Assembly: GCA_963578705.1 (NCBI GenBank)
Contig: CAUZDT010000045.1
Coordinates: 1-9,680, forward strand
Source: UBA8886 sp963578705
GTDB taxonomy: Archaea > Thermoplasmatota > Poseidoniia > MGIII > CG-Epi1
DNA length: 9,680 nt
Reading direction: 5' to 3'
Below the pieces are notes generated by a model, which made no database searches, had not been told where the DNA came from, and saw nothing but the letters and a program-made list of their open reading frames with translations. Positions within the stretch are counted from its first letter, which is position 1, and each line of letters starts with the position of its first letter. A program made the position numbers and the translations under genes. Positions 1-6,652 of the stretch are shown here, piece by piece.

Positions 1-3000
1 ACATTTTCATATTACTCATCAGCTCCCTTGACGAAAGCGACATCTCCTGGGTCAACATTGATGTTACCGGTGACGGCAACGACGACGTCCGCTGCCGGTT
101 GGTGCCGATTATTGGGAACCTGATAGAGCAGTCGGACGCTAACCCCTTCGACGGCGATGTTCAGGTGGGGGCCGAAGGCGGCCTTTCATTCGAGTTTGAA
201 GAGTTGCCTGGTGTGGAACTGGACCAGCCACTGGAAATAGCGGTAATTCGCGGCGCAACCTATACCGGCGATCAGGGCGAGGACCTGACCTACATCTGGA
301 CAGTGGATACGCAGTTCCAGGACGTGCCTGACACCTACGACTGGGAGGGTACAACCGATGATTTTGCAATTTATCTTAATACGAGTGGAATCAACCCTGG
401 TGACCTGAGCAGCCTGAACGCACCCTATAACCTGCGCTACCACATCAACGCCGACCAGTCCAACTCGTCTGATAATGGTGTTGAGGAGCTGACGATTACC
501 CCTGGTTACATCAAGTACAACTGGTCACGCGGCGGTACCCCGGAAGAACCCCTTCCAGCGATGGAGGAGATGTCTTTCGTCCAGCTCGACATCTCCAATC
601 CACGTGGCAAGATTCCGGCCGAGCTGGAACTGCGTATTATCTCCGATGACGAGGATGGTGTCGATCGCGATGCACTCGAGTTGTATGCCAGACTTGTCGA
701 GCGCGACGACCCGCTCGAGCAGGACGCCAGTTTCAATCTGGATTTCCATTATTACGAGTACAACGTCGCCCCGCGTGATGGGAGCGACCCGTTTCTGTCG
801 CATATAGTCGCCGAGCTGGAAGGAATTCCGAGCTGCGACCGTGGCTTGCTTCCGGGGGAACCGTTCGCCTGCCTCAGCGACCGTCCCGGCACCTCGCTCT
901 GGCTGGAGGTGCGTAACGAATCGACCGAGGAGCAGAACCGCACCGTGGTCGAGTTCAGCTCTACGCAGCGTCTCAAGTCATTCGTTTACGGTGACTATGA
1001 GTATCTTTCCTCCACTGATGTGGGAGCTGCGTGGGGCGAGCATGACTACCGCATCTTCACCGGCGTGGTGATGCAGGACCTGCCGCAGCATGTCCTGCTC
1101 GAAGGGTCATTCACGCTCTTCGACGACGACTCCCTGCCACCGCTACAGGACCTTGGTAACTTGGTGGGAGACTTCCTGAACAACATGATGTTCGCGTTGG
1201 CTAACAAGCTGGTGACCATCGGTCGCATCCTGCGCTCCATCCCGCAGGCAGTCCTCGGCGTCACTGTGGGTGAGGGTGCCGGTGAGGTACGGCTCACGAT
1301 GCGTACCCGCTCCGGCGACAAGGCCTGGCTCGGGAAGCTCGAGTTCTGGATTACCAGCCACGCTTGGCTGGCGCTGCCGGCGGACGACGACTACTTCGCC
1401 ATCTACAATGAGACCGCTTGGCTGGCGGCTAATTCGCCTGCGCCGGGCCGTGCCGCCATTTCTGGCGAGAACATGGACTACAGCTTCAGTGGCCGCTTGA
1501 CAGGAATAGGTGATGTCTACTACTATTCTGACAGCAGCCACCGTACGGTCGAGATTTCGGTACAGCCACCTGAAATTATGGATGCGGCAGGCCGCGACCT
1601 GCCGCTACGGGTCTATTTCGAGGGCATTGACACGGCGGGTGCGACGACACAATGGGCTAACATTACCTTCAGCGACATCCCGACCGAAATTAGCCTTAAC
1701 ATGCAGGGCGGCGCCATGAGCTACAGTGGCGGCCCGGCAGGTGACCCGTTCGGTGATCGGGTGATGGAATCCATTACTTTCACCAGCCAGGCGGATGGAA
1801 TTTACACCCGCTTCGAACTGGAGCACCTGCCGGGCGATGCAGAAATAGCGGTTGACGGCAACGATATGCGGTTGTTGACTGATAGCTGGTTCAACTTCAG
1901 CTTCGCCATCACCAACCAGACCGCAGACGGCGTCGCGACGGCGCAGGTGTGGGACGAGTCGCTCTTTGACGACAACTGGGTACTGCTTTACCGCGACCGC
2001 GTCGGCGCCCCCGACGAATCGGCGTCGCTGGCAGGGCAGCTGGGCTGGCTCCAGTCGCTGCGGCTAGATAGCGCTGGCGACATGGCCGACTTCCAGATTC
2101 AGCACCGGCAGCCGGTGCAGTTCAAGGTGGGGGCGGTAGACCTAACCGAGTATGAGTCGCCGGCTGACGGGCTCAACGCCTACGTCTTCGTTGACCCGCT
2201 GCCGGTCAACCTGACCGTGCGGGTGCCACTACTCAACGCGGAGGACCTGCCGGCCGGCGTCGGAAACATCAGCTCGCTGGGTGATATGGCGCGGTTGATT
2301 GAGGCGCTCTCCGACCTGGGTGAGGCGATGGTACAGCTGGTCTCGGACCTGTCCCTGAACCTGATTTCCAACGTCGAGTCGTTCGAGACCGTAGCGCGCT
2401 TCATCTACTCGGTCGAGGAGGAAGTCGCCATCACAGCCTGGATCGACAAGGGTAACATCTCGCAGCTGGAGGAGCCGCCGCGCTGGGTTCAGGGGCTCTG
2501 GTCCGACCGGCTGGACCTGGGTGACGAAGAGGTCCTCGCGGCGCGCCTGCTGCTGCCAGGGCTGCCACGGCTGGTCGACGCCGACTACCAGTCGCGTGGC
2601 GACGACCTGCGGTTGCTGCTCGACTTGAAGGAGTACAACCACGAGGCGACTGCCGACTACCTGCTCTTCCGCGAGCATGGTATCTTCGGCCCACAATTCA
2701 CTGCCTATATCGATGCCATACCGCAGTCGCTCGACTTGGAAATAGATGCCAATCTGACCATCAACGCCACGGTCGGGAATTTCACCCTCGTGGGATCAAT
2801 CGATTTCGAGAGCAGCCAGCCGGTCGGCCCCATTTATATACGCGTTGAGGAGGAAGGCGAGCATCCCTACTCGCTCGAAATCCTGCTTCCACAGCTACCG
2901 CGTGACCTCTCCCTCGAGCTGGATATCAGGGCCGACCAGATGGTCCTCAACCTGACCGCCAGCGAGTCGGTGGACCACGTCGTTTTTGCGGCCGAACTAG

Positions 3001-4718
3001 GCGATACGACGCGGCTCGAGAGCGAATGGCTCAACGGGCTTTCGCTGGTGCGCTCGGATGCTGGCGACCTGAGCGTCAAGGCGTACTTGCGAGGCATCTC
3101 GACACAGCTCTCAATCGAATATCGTAACCTTCCTGATGGCGTTTTGCTGGGGCTGGACGTCACTGATTTCAACTCCGGCGGCGACATGGAGGAGCTGGTC
3201 GCGCAGGTGGCTGGCGTCGACAACAAGTCGCTCGACCTGCGGCTGGGTGACCTGCCCTCGAACCTGGACGCGACCGCGCTGCTGACGGTCGATACCGACG
3301 ACGCGGGCGACCCGGTCAGCGCCAACCTGACGATTACCACCGACCAGCCGCTCGGCACGGCCTACGGCCGCGTGACCGACGCAGTGCGCGAGATGGACAT
3401 CGAAATCGCGCTGCCGGAGCTGCCCGAGTCGCTGTCGCTGGGCGCCACGCTGGGCGACACTGTTGGCCTCGAGTTCTCGTCGTTGGTCTCCATTCCGCGC
3501 GTGACGCTGGCAGCCGACATTGGCAGTGTCCCCGAGCCGGCATACTGGACCCACGGCGCGGTGCTACGGCAGGCGGGCGAGAATGTCTCGCTGCGCTTCC
3601 ACCTGACCGGCTTGCCGCAGGCGGCGTCGCTGAAGCTGGCGATCAGCGATTCCGACGTTATCAGCCTCGACCTGCGGGGCTGGTCGCCGACTCGCGACTG
3701 GATCTGGCTCGATATTGACCGCGGGGCCTCCGGCACCGGGCTGCGCCTGTTCCTCGATGACATCCCGGCTGGCAGCGACCTTGTGGGGACTTTCAGCTTC
3801 GGCAAGGACCCGGATGCCGGTATCGACAGCGATTCGGTCTTCGACATCTCGGCCTCAAAGGGGCTGGGGCGCGCCTACTTCCGGTCGCACAACCAGACCG
3901 GCCGCTCGATTAACGAAATCATCCTCTCCAAAGTGCCGCACGAACTGCAGGCGAAGGTGCTAGTGGGACGCGAGGTGCGCTTCAACTTCCATTCGTCCTC
4001 GGGACAGGAGCTGCTGATGGCACGCTCGACCAGCGACCGCTACGGTAGCTGGCGCACGGCGACCGCGCTGGTGCACGACGTCCCCGCCTTCTTCGACATG
4101 CGGGTTGAGCCCAACTACGCTTTCGACATGGACCTGCCGTTCATGTTCCAGGGTTTCCCCAACATCGCTGTGCAGGTCTCTGAACCGGGGATGGATGTGG
4201 TGCTGCAACTCGACCCAGGTTACACTGGGGGCCATAGCGGCACCTGGCTCGACGCGACCGACCTGGGCAACAACACCCGGCTCTACCTCGATGGCTACGC
4301 GTACGTGATTGACGCACCGAACGGTATCGGCGAGGCGTTCCTGCGCAGCACCAATTCGCCGGCGACGCCGCAATTCACGCTGCACTACCTCGAAATCCAC
4401 GCGGTCGGGGTCGAGCACGTACGTATCACGCCGCACGAGCTTTTCGGCATCTACCCGGTCTTCGAGCTGGGCGAGGCGCGCGGCGGCGAACTGGGCCTCG
4501 CGATTGAGGGCGAGCTGCGGCTGGGGCCGCTGACGCTTGACACCGCCGCGATGTTGCTCGACATACGGCTGCGTGAGGTCGGCGGGCTGCCGCTCATTCC
4601 GGGCTGGCTTGAATACCAGCGCGGCGGGCTCGACACCGAGCTCGGCGCAGGCGAGCGGCACTACATCTTGCCCGAGCCCGGCACCAGCTTCTTCGCATCT
4701 CTGGGGGCGAGCCTCTGA
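1..4718 (+). CDS. Giant secreted/surface tandem-repeat protein, 5' end missing
   Basis: The frame is open from base 3, so the TTG at 99 is not the start; the gene begins upstream of the window. The visible part is 1571 residues. Near its start (residues 20-28) is an acidic DVTGDGNDD loop of the kind that binds calcium in secreted repeat proteins. The only cysteines are at 31, 278 and 290; the last two could form a disulfide. The chain is acidic, rich in short alternating beta-like strands and N-x-S/T sequons, with no catalytic motif I recognise. From about base 2172 it is built of super-repeats of 170-180 residues (separate entries), with more divergent copies upstream, for example a GDVYYY motif at 1509. 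Two segments of about 40 residues, near 1131-1245 and 2265-2391, look like amphipathic helices. The C-terminus has no membrane anchor or sorting signal. The downstream gene overlaps or nearly abuts, suggesting co-transcription. Export and surface location are inferred from composition; the signal peptide would lie outside the window. Function unknown. Confidence 0.85.
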   Translation, partial: IFILLISSLDESDISWVNIDVTGDGNDDVRCRLVPIIGNLIEQSDANPFDGDVQVGAEGGLSFEFEELPGVELDQPLEIAVIRGATYTGDQGEDLTYIWTVDTQFQDVPDTYDWEGTTDDFAIYLNTSGINPGDLSSLNAPYNLRYHINADQSNSSDNGVEELTITPGYIKYNWSRGGTPEEPLPAMEEMSFVQLDISNPRGKIPAELELRIISDDEDGVDRDALELYARLVERDDPLEQDASFNLDFHYYEYNVAPRDGSDPFLSHIVAELEGIPSCDRGLLPGEPFACLSDRPGTSLWLEVRNESTEEQNRTVVEFSSTQRLKSFVYGDYEYLSSTDVGAAWGEHDYRIFTGVVMQDLPQHVLLEGSFTLFDDDSLPPLQDLGNLVGDFLNNMMFALANKLVTIGRILRSIPQAVLGVTVGEGAGEVRLTMRTRSGDKAWLGKLEFWITSHAWLALPADDDYFAIYNETAWLAANSPAPGRAAISGENMDYSFSGRLTGIGDVYYYSDSSHRTVEISVQPPEIMDAAGRDLPLRVYFEGIDTAGATTQWANITFSDIPTEISLNMQGGAMSYSGGPAGDPFGDRVMESITFTSQADGIYTRFELEHLPGDAEIAVDGNDMRLLTDSWFNFSFAITNQTADGVATAQVWDESLFDDNWVLLYRDRVGAPDESASLAGQLGWLQSLRLDSAGDMADFQIQHRQPVQFKVGAVDLTEYESPADGLNAYVFVDPLPVNLTVRVPLLNAEDLPAGVGNISSLGDMARLIEALSDLGEAMVQLVSDLSLNLISNVESFETVARFIYSVEEEVAITAWIDKGNISQLEEPPRWVQGLWSDRLDLGDEEVLAARLLLPGLPRLVDADYQSRGDDLRLLLDLKEYNHEATADYLLFREHGIFGPQFTAYIDAIPQSLDLEIDANLTINATVGNFTLVGSIDFESSQPVGPIYIRVEEEGEHPYSLEILLPQLPRDLSLELDIRADQMVLNLTASESVDHVVFAAELGDTTRLESEWLNGLSLVRSDAGDLSVKAYLRGISTQLSIEYRNLPDGVLLGLDVTDFNSGGDMEELVAQVAGVDNKSLDLRLGDLPSNLDATALLTVDTDDAGDPVSANLTITTDQPLGTAYGRVTDAVREMDIEIALPELPESLSLGATLGDTVGLEFSSLVSIPRVTLAADIGSVPEPAYWTHGAVLRQAGENVSLRFHLTGLPQAASLKLAISDSDVISLDLRGWSPTRDWIWLDIDRGASGTGLRLFLDDIPAGSDLVGTFSFGKDPDAGIDSDSVFDISASKGLGRAYFRSHNQTGRSINEIILSKVPHELQAKVLVGREVRFNFHSSSGQELLMARSTSDRYGSWRTATALVHDVPAFFDMRVEPNYAFDMDLPFMFQGFPNIAVQVSEPGMDVVLQLDPGYTGGHSGTWLDATDLGNNTRLYLDGYAYVIDAPNGIGEAFLRSTNSPATPQFTLHYLEIHAVGVEHVRITPHELFGIYPVFELGEARGGELGLAIEGELRLGPLTLDTAAMLLDIRLREVGGLPLIPGWLEYQRGGLDTELGAGERHYILPEPGTSFFASLGASL
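2172..2696 (+). repeat. Super-repeat unit R0, degenerate, with helical insert
   Basis: This is a divergent copy of the super-repeat inside the giant protein. It has a first-type motif (DPLPVNL, proline codon at 2202) and a third-type motif (GLPRLV, proline codon at 2565). The third motif lies 52 residues before the first motif of the next copy, the same step as in the clear copies. The middle motif is not recognisable; its place is taken by a predicted amphipathic helical stretch at about 2265-2391. Boundaries are approximate and come from reading by eye. Confidence 0.5.
2697..3230 (+). repeat. Super-repeat unit R1 (178 residues)
   Basis: First clear copy of the tandem super-repeat. Three sub-repeat motifs follow one another: AIPQSL (proline codon 2721), QLPRDL (2898) and GISTQL (Ser codon 3099 in the proline position). 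A GPIYIR motif at 2826 stands 24 residues before the second motif. Each motif starts a run of alternating hydrophobic residues typical of beta strands. The copy aligns in register with R2 over its whole length, for example SLEILLPQLPRDLSL against DIEIALPELPESLSL. Confidence 0.7.
3231..3740 (+). repeat. Super-repeat unit R2 (170 residues)
   Basis: Second clear copy. The three motifs are DLPSNL (proline codon 3255), ELPESL (3423) and GLPQAA (3615). The linking motif GTAYGR at 3354 is 23 residues ahead of the second. Spacing matches R1 closely, so the copies arose by tandem duplication of a three-part unit rather than by chance similarity. Confidence 0.7.
3741..4280 (+). repeat. Super-repeat unit R3 (180 residues)
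   Basis: Third clear copy. The motifs are DIPAGS (proline codon 3765), KVPHEL (3936) and DVPAFF (4083), with GRAYFR at 3867, again 23 residues before the second motif. The last third is more divergent and longer than in R1 and R2, with a Gly/Asp-rich stretch before R4. Confidence 0.65.
4281..4437 (+). repeat. Partial super-repeat unit R4
   Basis: A shortened last copy. The first sub-repeat is reduced: the linking motif, here GEAFLR at 4329, comes 16 residues into the unit instead of 41-43. It is followed by a beta-rich stretch corresponding to the second sub-repeat (HAVGVEHVRI). After this the protein changes to a leucine/glycine-rich C-terminal domain of about 90 residues that does not match the repeat. 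Confidence 0.5.
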
Positions 4719-4726
4719 ATCGCGAA

Positions 4727-4741
4727 CAGCAGCGGCTGCTG
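4727..4741 (+). other. Inverted repeat abutting the ATG at 4742
   Basis: CAGCAGCGGCTGCTG is an inverted repeat that can form a six-base-pair stem with a CGG loop in RNA, ending directly at the ATG. It could block initiation at this ATG or couple it to translation of the preceding gene. It also encodes Q-Q-R-L-L if the true start is upstream, so it may be no more than codon coincidence. Confidence 0.4.
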
Positions 4742-5158
4742 ATGCGCATCAGCGCGGTGGGCGCCATCCTGCTGCTGCTCTGGGCCGGCTGGGCATACGC
4801 CATTCCGCGCACCGAGGTACGGGTCGAGACGGTCTACCACCACTCCTACTCGGGCAACTTCATCCAGTGCCGCGTCACCAACGAGGGCACTCTCGCCTTC
4901 TCGGGGCTGGAGATTGAATTATCGGTCTGGAACGATACCCTGCTCGTCGAGCAACAGTCGTGGCGTCCCGGCGCGCTGGCAGCGCACCAGTCGGTGAAGC
5001 TGCCGTCGCTGGTCTACCACGAGCCTTCGGCTTTCGACTACCAGCTGCTGCTGACTATCCGCTTCAGTGACGGGAACGGCCCGCACGAGCTGCGCTGGGC
5101 GTACGAAATCTCCGAATACGGTAATCTGGCCTGGAGTGAAACTTACCGTCAGGTCTGA
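4742..5158 (+). CDS. Small exported beta-rich protein
   Basis: The protein has 138 residues from the ATG. Residues 4-19 form a hydrophobic leucine-rich segment ending in A-Y-A, so it is either a signal peptide cut after residue 20 or an N-terminal membrane anchor; there is no lipobox cysteine. The rest alternates hydrophobic and polar residues (FIQCRVTNEGTLAFSGLEIE at 40-59) with the N-E-G turn common in FxLYD/CARDB-like immunoglobulin-type sandwiches; I see no catalytic residues. It follows the giant secreted protein by 23 bases and is most likely exported with it, perhaps as a partner or accessory; that is inference. The start is uncertain: no Shine-Dalgarno is visible, a hairpin touches the ATG, and the frame stays open upstream through N-R-E-Q-Q-R-L-L to a CTG at 4715 that overlaps the previous stop (CTGA). 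Confidence 0.75.
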   Translation: MRISAVGAILLLLWAGWAYAIPRTEVRVETVYHHSYSGNFIQCRVTNEGTLAFSGLEIELSVWNDTLLVEQQSWRPGALAAHQSVKLPSLVYHEPSAFDYQLLLTIRFSDGNGPHELRWAYEISEYGNLAWSETYRQV

Positions 5159-5164
5159 AAAGGC

Positions 5165-5170
5165 TTTTTT
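5165..5170 (+). terminator. T6 tract, likely archaeal terminator
   Basis: Six consecutive T lie seven bases after the TGA of the small exported protein. Archaeal RNA polymerase commonly stops at such runs on the non-template strand without needing a hairpin. It would separate the secreted-protein unit from the nuclease gene downstream. Confidence 0.4.
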
Positions 5171-5220
5171 GCTGCCTCCATTTGGGGGAGTTCCCGGACC
5201 CAACCCCGGACTCAACACCG

Positions 5221-6063
5221 ATGAGCAATGAAGTCATCTCGGCCTCCGAGATGGAGCGGTATGGATACTGCCCCCTCTCGTGGTGGCTGGACCGCACCGG
5301 CGTCGACGCCGAAGGCAGCGAAGTCGCGAGCGGCCTCGAGAAACATCAGGAAATGGGCGACTCGCTCAAGACGCTTCTCCACGAGGAGCACAAGTCGCGC
5401 GAGACCTCCAGCACGCTGCTGACAGTCGTGCCCTATATCGGGGTGCTGGTGCTGGTGGCGCTGTTCATCCTCTGGCGCGTTGGCTCTAACGAAGGTAACA
5501 TCATGCTCATCGTGAGCCTCGTCTTCATGCTGGGCGCAGCCTTCCTGCTCTACCGGCTGCTGCAATCGACCGAGCGGGTGGACAAGCTGCGCGACGATTA
5601 CAAGCTGGGCGAGGGCGAAATCGAGGCGCCCGATGACCTGACCGCGGAGTCGCCGGTCCTCAAGTCAGATAAACACAACCTCGCCGGGCGGCCCGACTAC
5701 ATCCTGCACGAGGGCGGCGTGCGCATCCCGGTCGAGGTCAAGACCGGCCGCCGCCCACGGGCGCCCTTCTTCAGCCACGTGTTGCAGGCAGGCGCCTACT
5801 GCCTGCTGGTCGAGGAGATGTACGGCAAGTCCCCGCCCGGCGGGCAGCTGCGCTATGGTCTCGAGACCGAGCCGCACACGGTCGAGTGGGAGCCGAAGCT
5901 GAAAGCTATCGTGCTTGAGAAGCTGGAAGAGATGAACGACGCGCTGGCGGGACGGAGCGAGGTTCACCGCAACCACAACCGTCCCGGCAAGTGCCAGAAC
6001 TGCTCGCGCCGCAGGGGTTGCCCCGAGCGGCTCGACAAGCCACCGGCGGGCGGCAACACTTAA
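5221..6063 (+). CDS. Membrane-embedded Cas4/RecB-like PD-(D/E)XK nuclease
   Basis: The protein has 280 residues from ATG 5221. Starting at TTG 5182 would only add a proline-rich leader; ISASEMERYGYCPLSWW is the usual N-terminus of Cas4-like proteins. Nuclease residues are visible in order: H41, D159 (GRPDY), E172 and K174 (VEVKTG), Q189 and Y193 (QAGAY). Cys17 with C258-x2-C261-x5-C267 gives the four-cysteine set that holds a 4Fe-4S cluster in Cas4 and AddB-type nucleases. Between H41 and D159 are two hydrophobic helices, about residues 65-86 and 93-113, followed by a charged linker. The two halves of the fold should therefore lie on the same, presumably cytoplasmic, face. Soluble Cas4 has no such insert. 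No cas1, cas2 or repeats are nearby; the next gene is a THEP1-type NTPase 28 bases downstream. Family assignment is strong; the substrate and the reason for membrane attachment are unknown. Confidence 0.85.
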   Translation: MSNEVISASEMERYGYCPLSWWLDRTGVDAEGSEVASGLEKHQEMGDSLKTLLHEEHKSRETSSTLLTVVPYIGVLVLVALFILWRVGSNEGNIMLIVSLVFMLGAAFLLYRLLQSTERVDKLRDDYKLGEGEIEAPDDLTAESPVLKSDKHNLAGRPDYILHEGGVRIPVEVKTGRRPRAPFFSHVLQAGAYCLLVEEMYGKSPPGGQLRYGLETEPHTVEWEPKLKAIVLEKLEEMNDALAGRSEVHRNHNRPGKCQNCSRRRGCPERLDKPPAGGNT

Positions 6064-6081
6064 ACCACTGCGCCGCTTTGA

Positions 6082-6085
6082 GAGG
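6082..6085 (+). promoter_or_regulatory. Ribosome binding site of the THEP1-type gene
   Basis: GAGG lies six bases before the ATG at 6092. It is one of the few clear Shine-Dalgarno-like sites in the window and supports that start. Confidence 0.5.
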
Positions 6086-6091
6086 CTCCAC

Positions 6092-6652
6092 ATGATTCCA
6101 GTCAAGCTAGCTATCTCTGGTCAGCCGGGAACCGGCAAGACCGGGATGGCGTTGAAAATCGCCGAAATGGTGAGCGACCGCTTCAGCATCGGCGGCTTCA
6201 CCACCCACGCCGTCGAGGAGGATGGCGTGATGATTGGCATCATGCTGCGCGACTATACAACGGGCGAGGAGGAGCTGGCCGCCTCGGTGCGCTGGGACGT
6301 CAAGCCGCGCGTGCCGGGCCGCACCCCCGAGGCGACGCCGCTCGGCATCCGGCTCGACACGGTCAAGCGCATCGCGGTCGAATCGGTGCTGCGCGCCATC
6401 GAGGAGAACGACCTGATTCTCATCGACGAAGTGGGCAAGCTGGTTTCGGAGTCGAAGGAATTCGCCGAGGCGCTGGACGACGCGCTCGAGTGCGGCAAGC
6501 CGATGCTGATTACGATGCACAAGCGGTCGCGCAACCCGCTGCTCCAGTCCATCCGCAAGCGGGACGACCTGCGCACGCTCGAGGTGACACGCATCAACTC
6601 CGGCCTGCTGCCGTCGAAGGCGGTGCGCATCCTCAAGACTGGAATGGTGTGA
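6092..6652 (+). CDS. THEP1-family nucleoside-triphosphatase
   Basis: The protein has 186 residues, the usual length of the THEP1 (DUF265) family. The Walker A motif GQPGTGKT is at residues 10-17 and the Walker B motif LILIDEVGKL at 108-117, followed by S-x-x-F (SKEF) as in the family pattern IDEIGKMELxSxxF. GGFTTHAV at residues 34-41 corresponds to the conserved GFxTxEV segment. Family members hydrolyse ATP, GTP and other NTPs in vitro; their physiological role is unclear. The protein appears soluble and cytoplasmic, with no signal or membrane segment. It follows the membrane nuclease by 28 bases and overlaps trm1 by four bases, so it is probably co-transcribed and translationally coupled with trm1. 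A GAGG site six bases upstream fixes the start. Confidence 0.88.
   Translation: MIPVKLAISGQPGTGKTGMALKIAEMVSDRFSIGGFTTHAVEEDGVMIGIMLRDYTTGEEELAASVRWDVKPRVPGRTPEATPLGIRLDTVKRIAVESVLRAIEENDLILIDEVGKLVSESKEFAEALDDALECGKPMLITMHKRSRNPLLQSIRKRDDLRTLEVTRINSGLLPSKAVRILKTGMV

Noticed and set aside
2697..4437. Tandem DNA repeats or a mobile element in the giant gene
   Set aside because: The repetition is at protein level only; the DNA copies have diverged and lack inverted ends or a transposase.
99..4718. Giant gene starting at TTG 99
   Set aside because: The frame is open back to base 3 with sequence of the same character, including a calcium-loop motif, so the true start lies upstream of the window.
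5182..5220. TTG 5182 as the start of the nuclease
   Set aside because: It adds only a Pro/Asp-rich stretch with no family resemblance; ATG 5221 leads directly into the Cas4-like N-terminus.
5221..6063. CRISPR-Cas locus around the Cas4-like gene
   Set aside because: No repeat-spacer array and no cas1, cas2 or effector genes are in the window; the inserted membrane helices also differ from CRISPR Cas4.
6057..6066. TATA box (ACTTAAACC) for the THEP1-type gene
   Set aside because: It is a weak match lying on the stop codon of the preceding gene; co-transcription with the nuclease is simpler, and the gene has a Shine-Dalgarno-like site.
6490..6648. N-terminal extension of trm1 into the NTPase gene
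   Set aside because: The sequence is out of frame with the THEP1-type gene and shows no Trm1 similarity; GTG 6649 with a GTGA overlap is the natural start.
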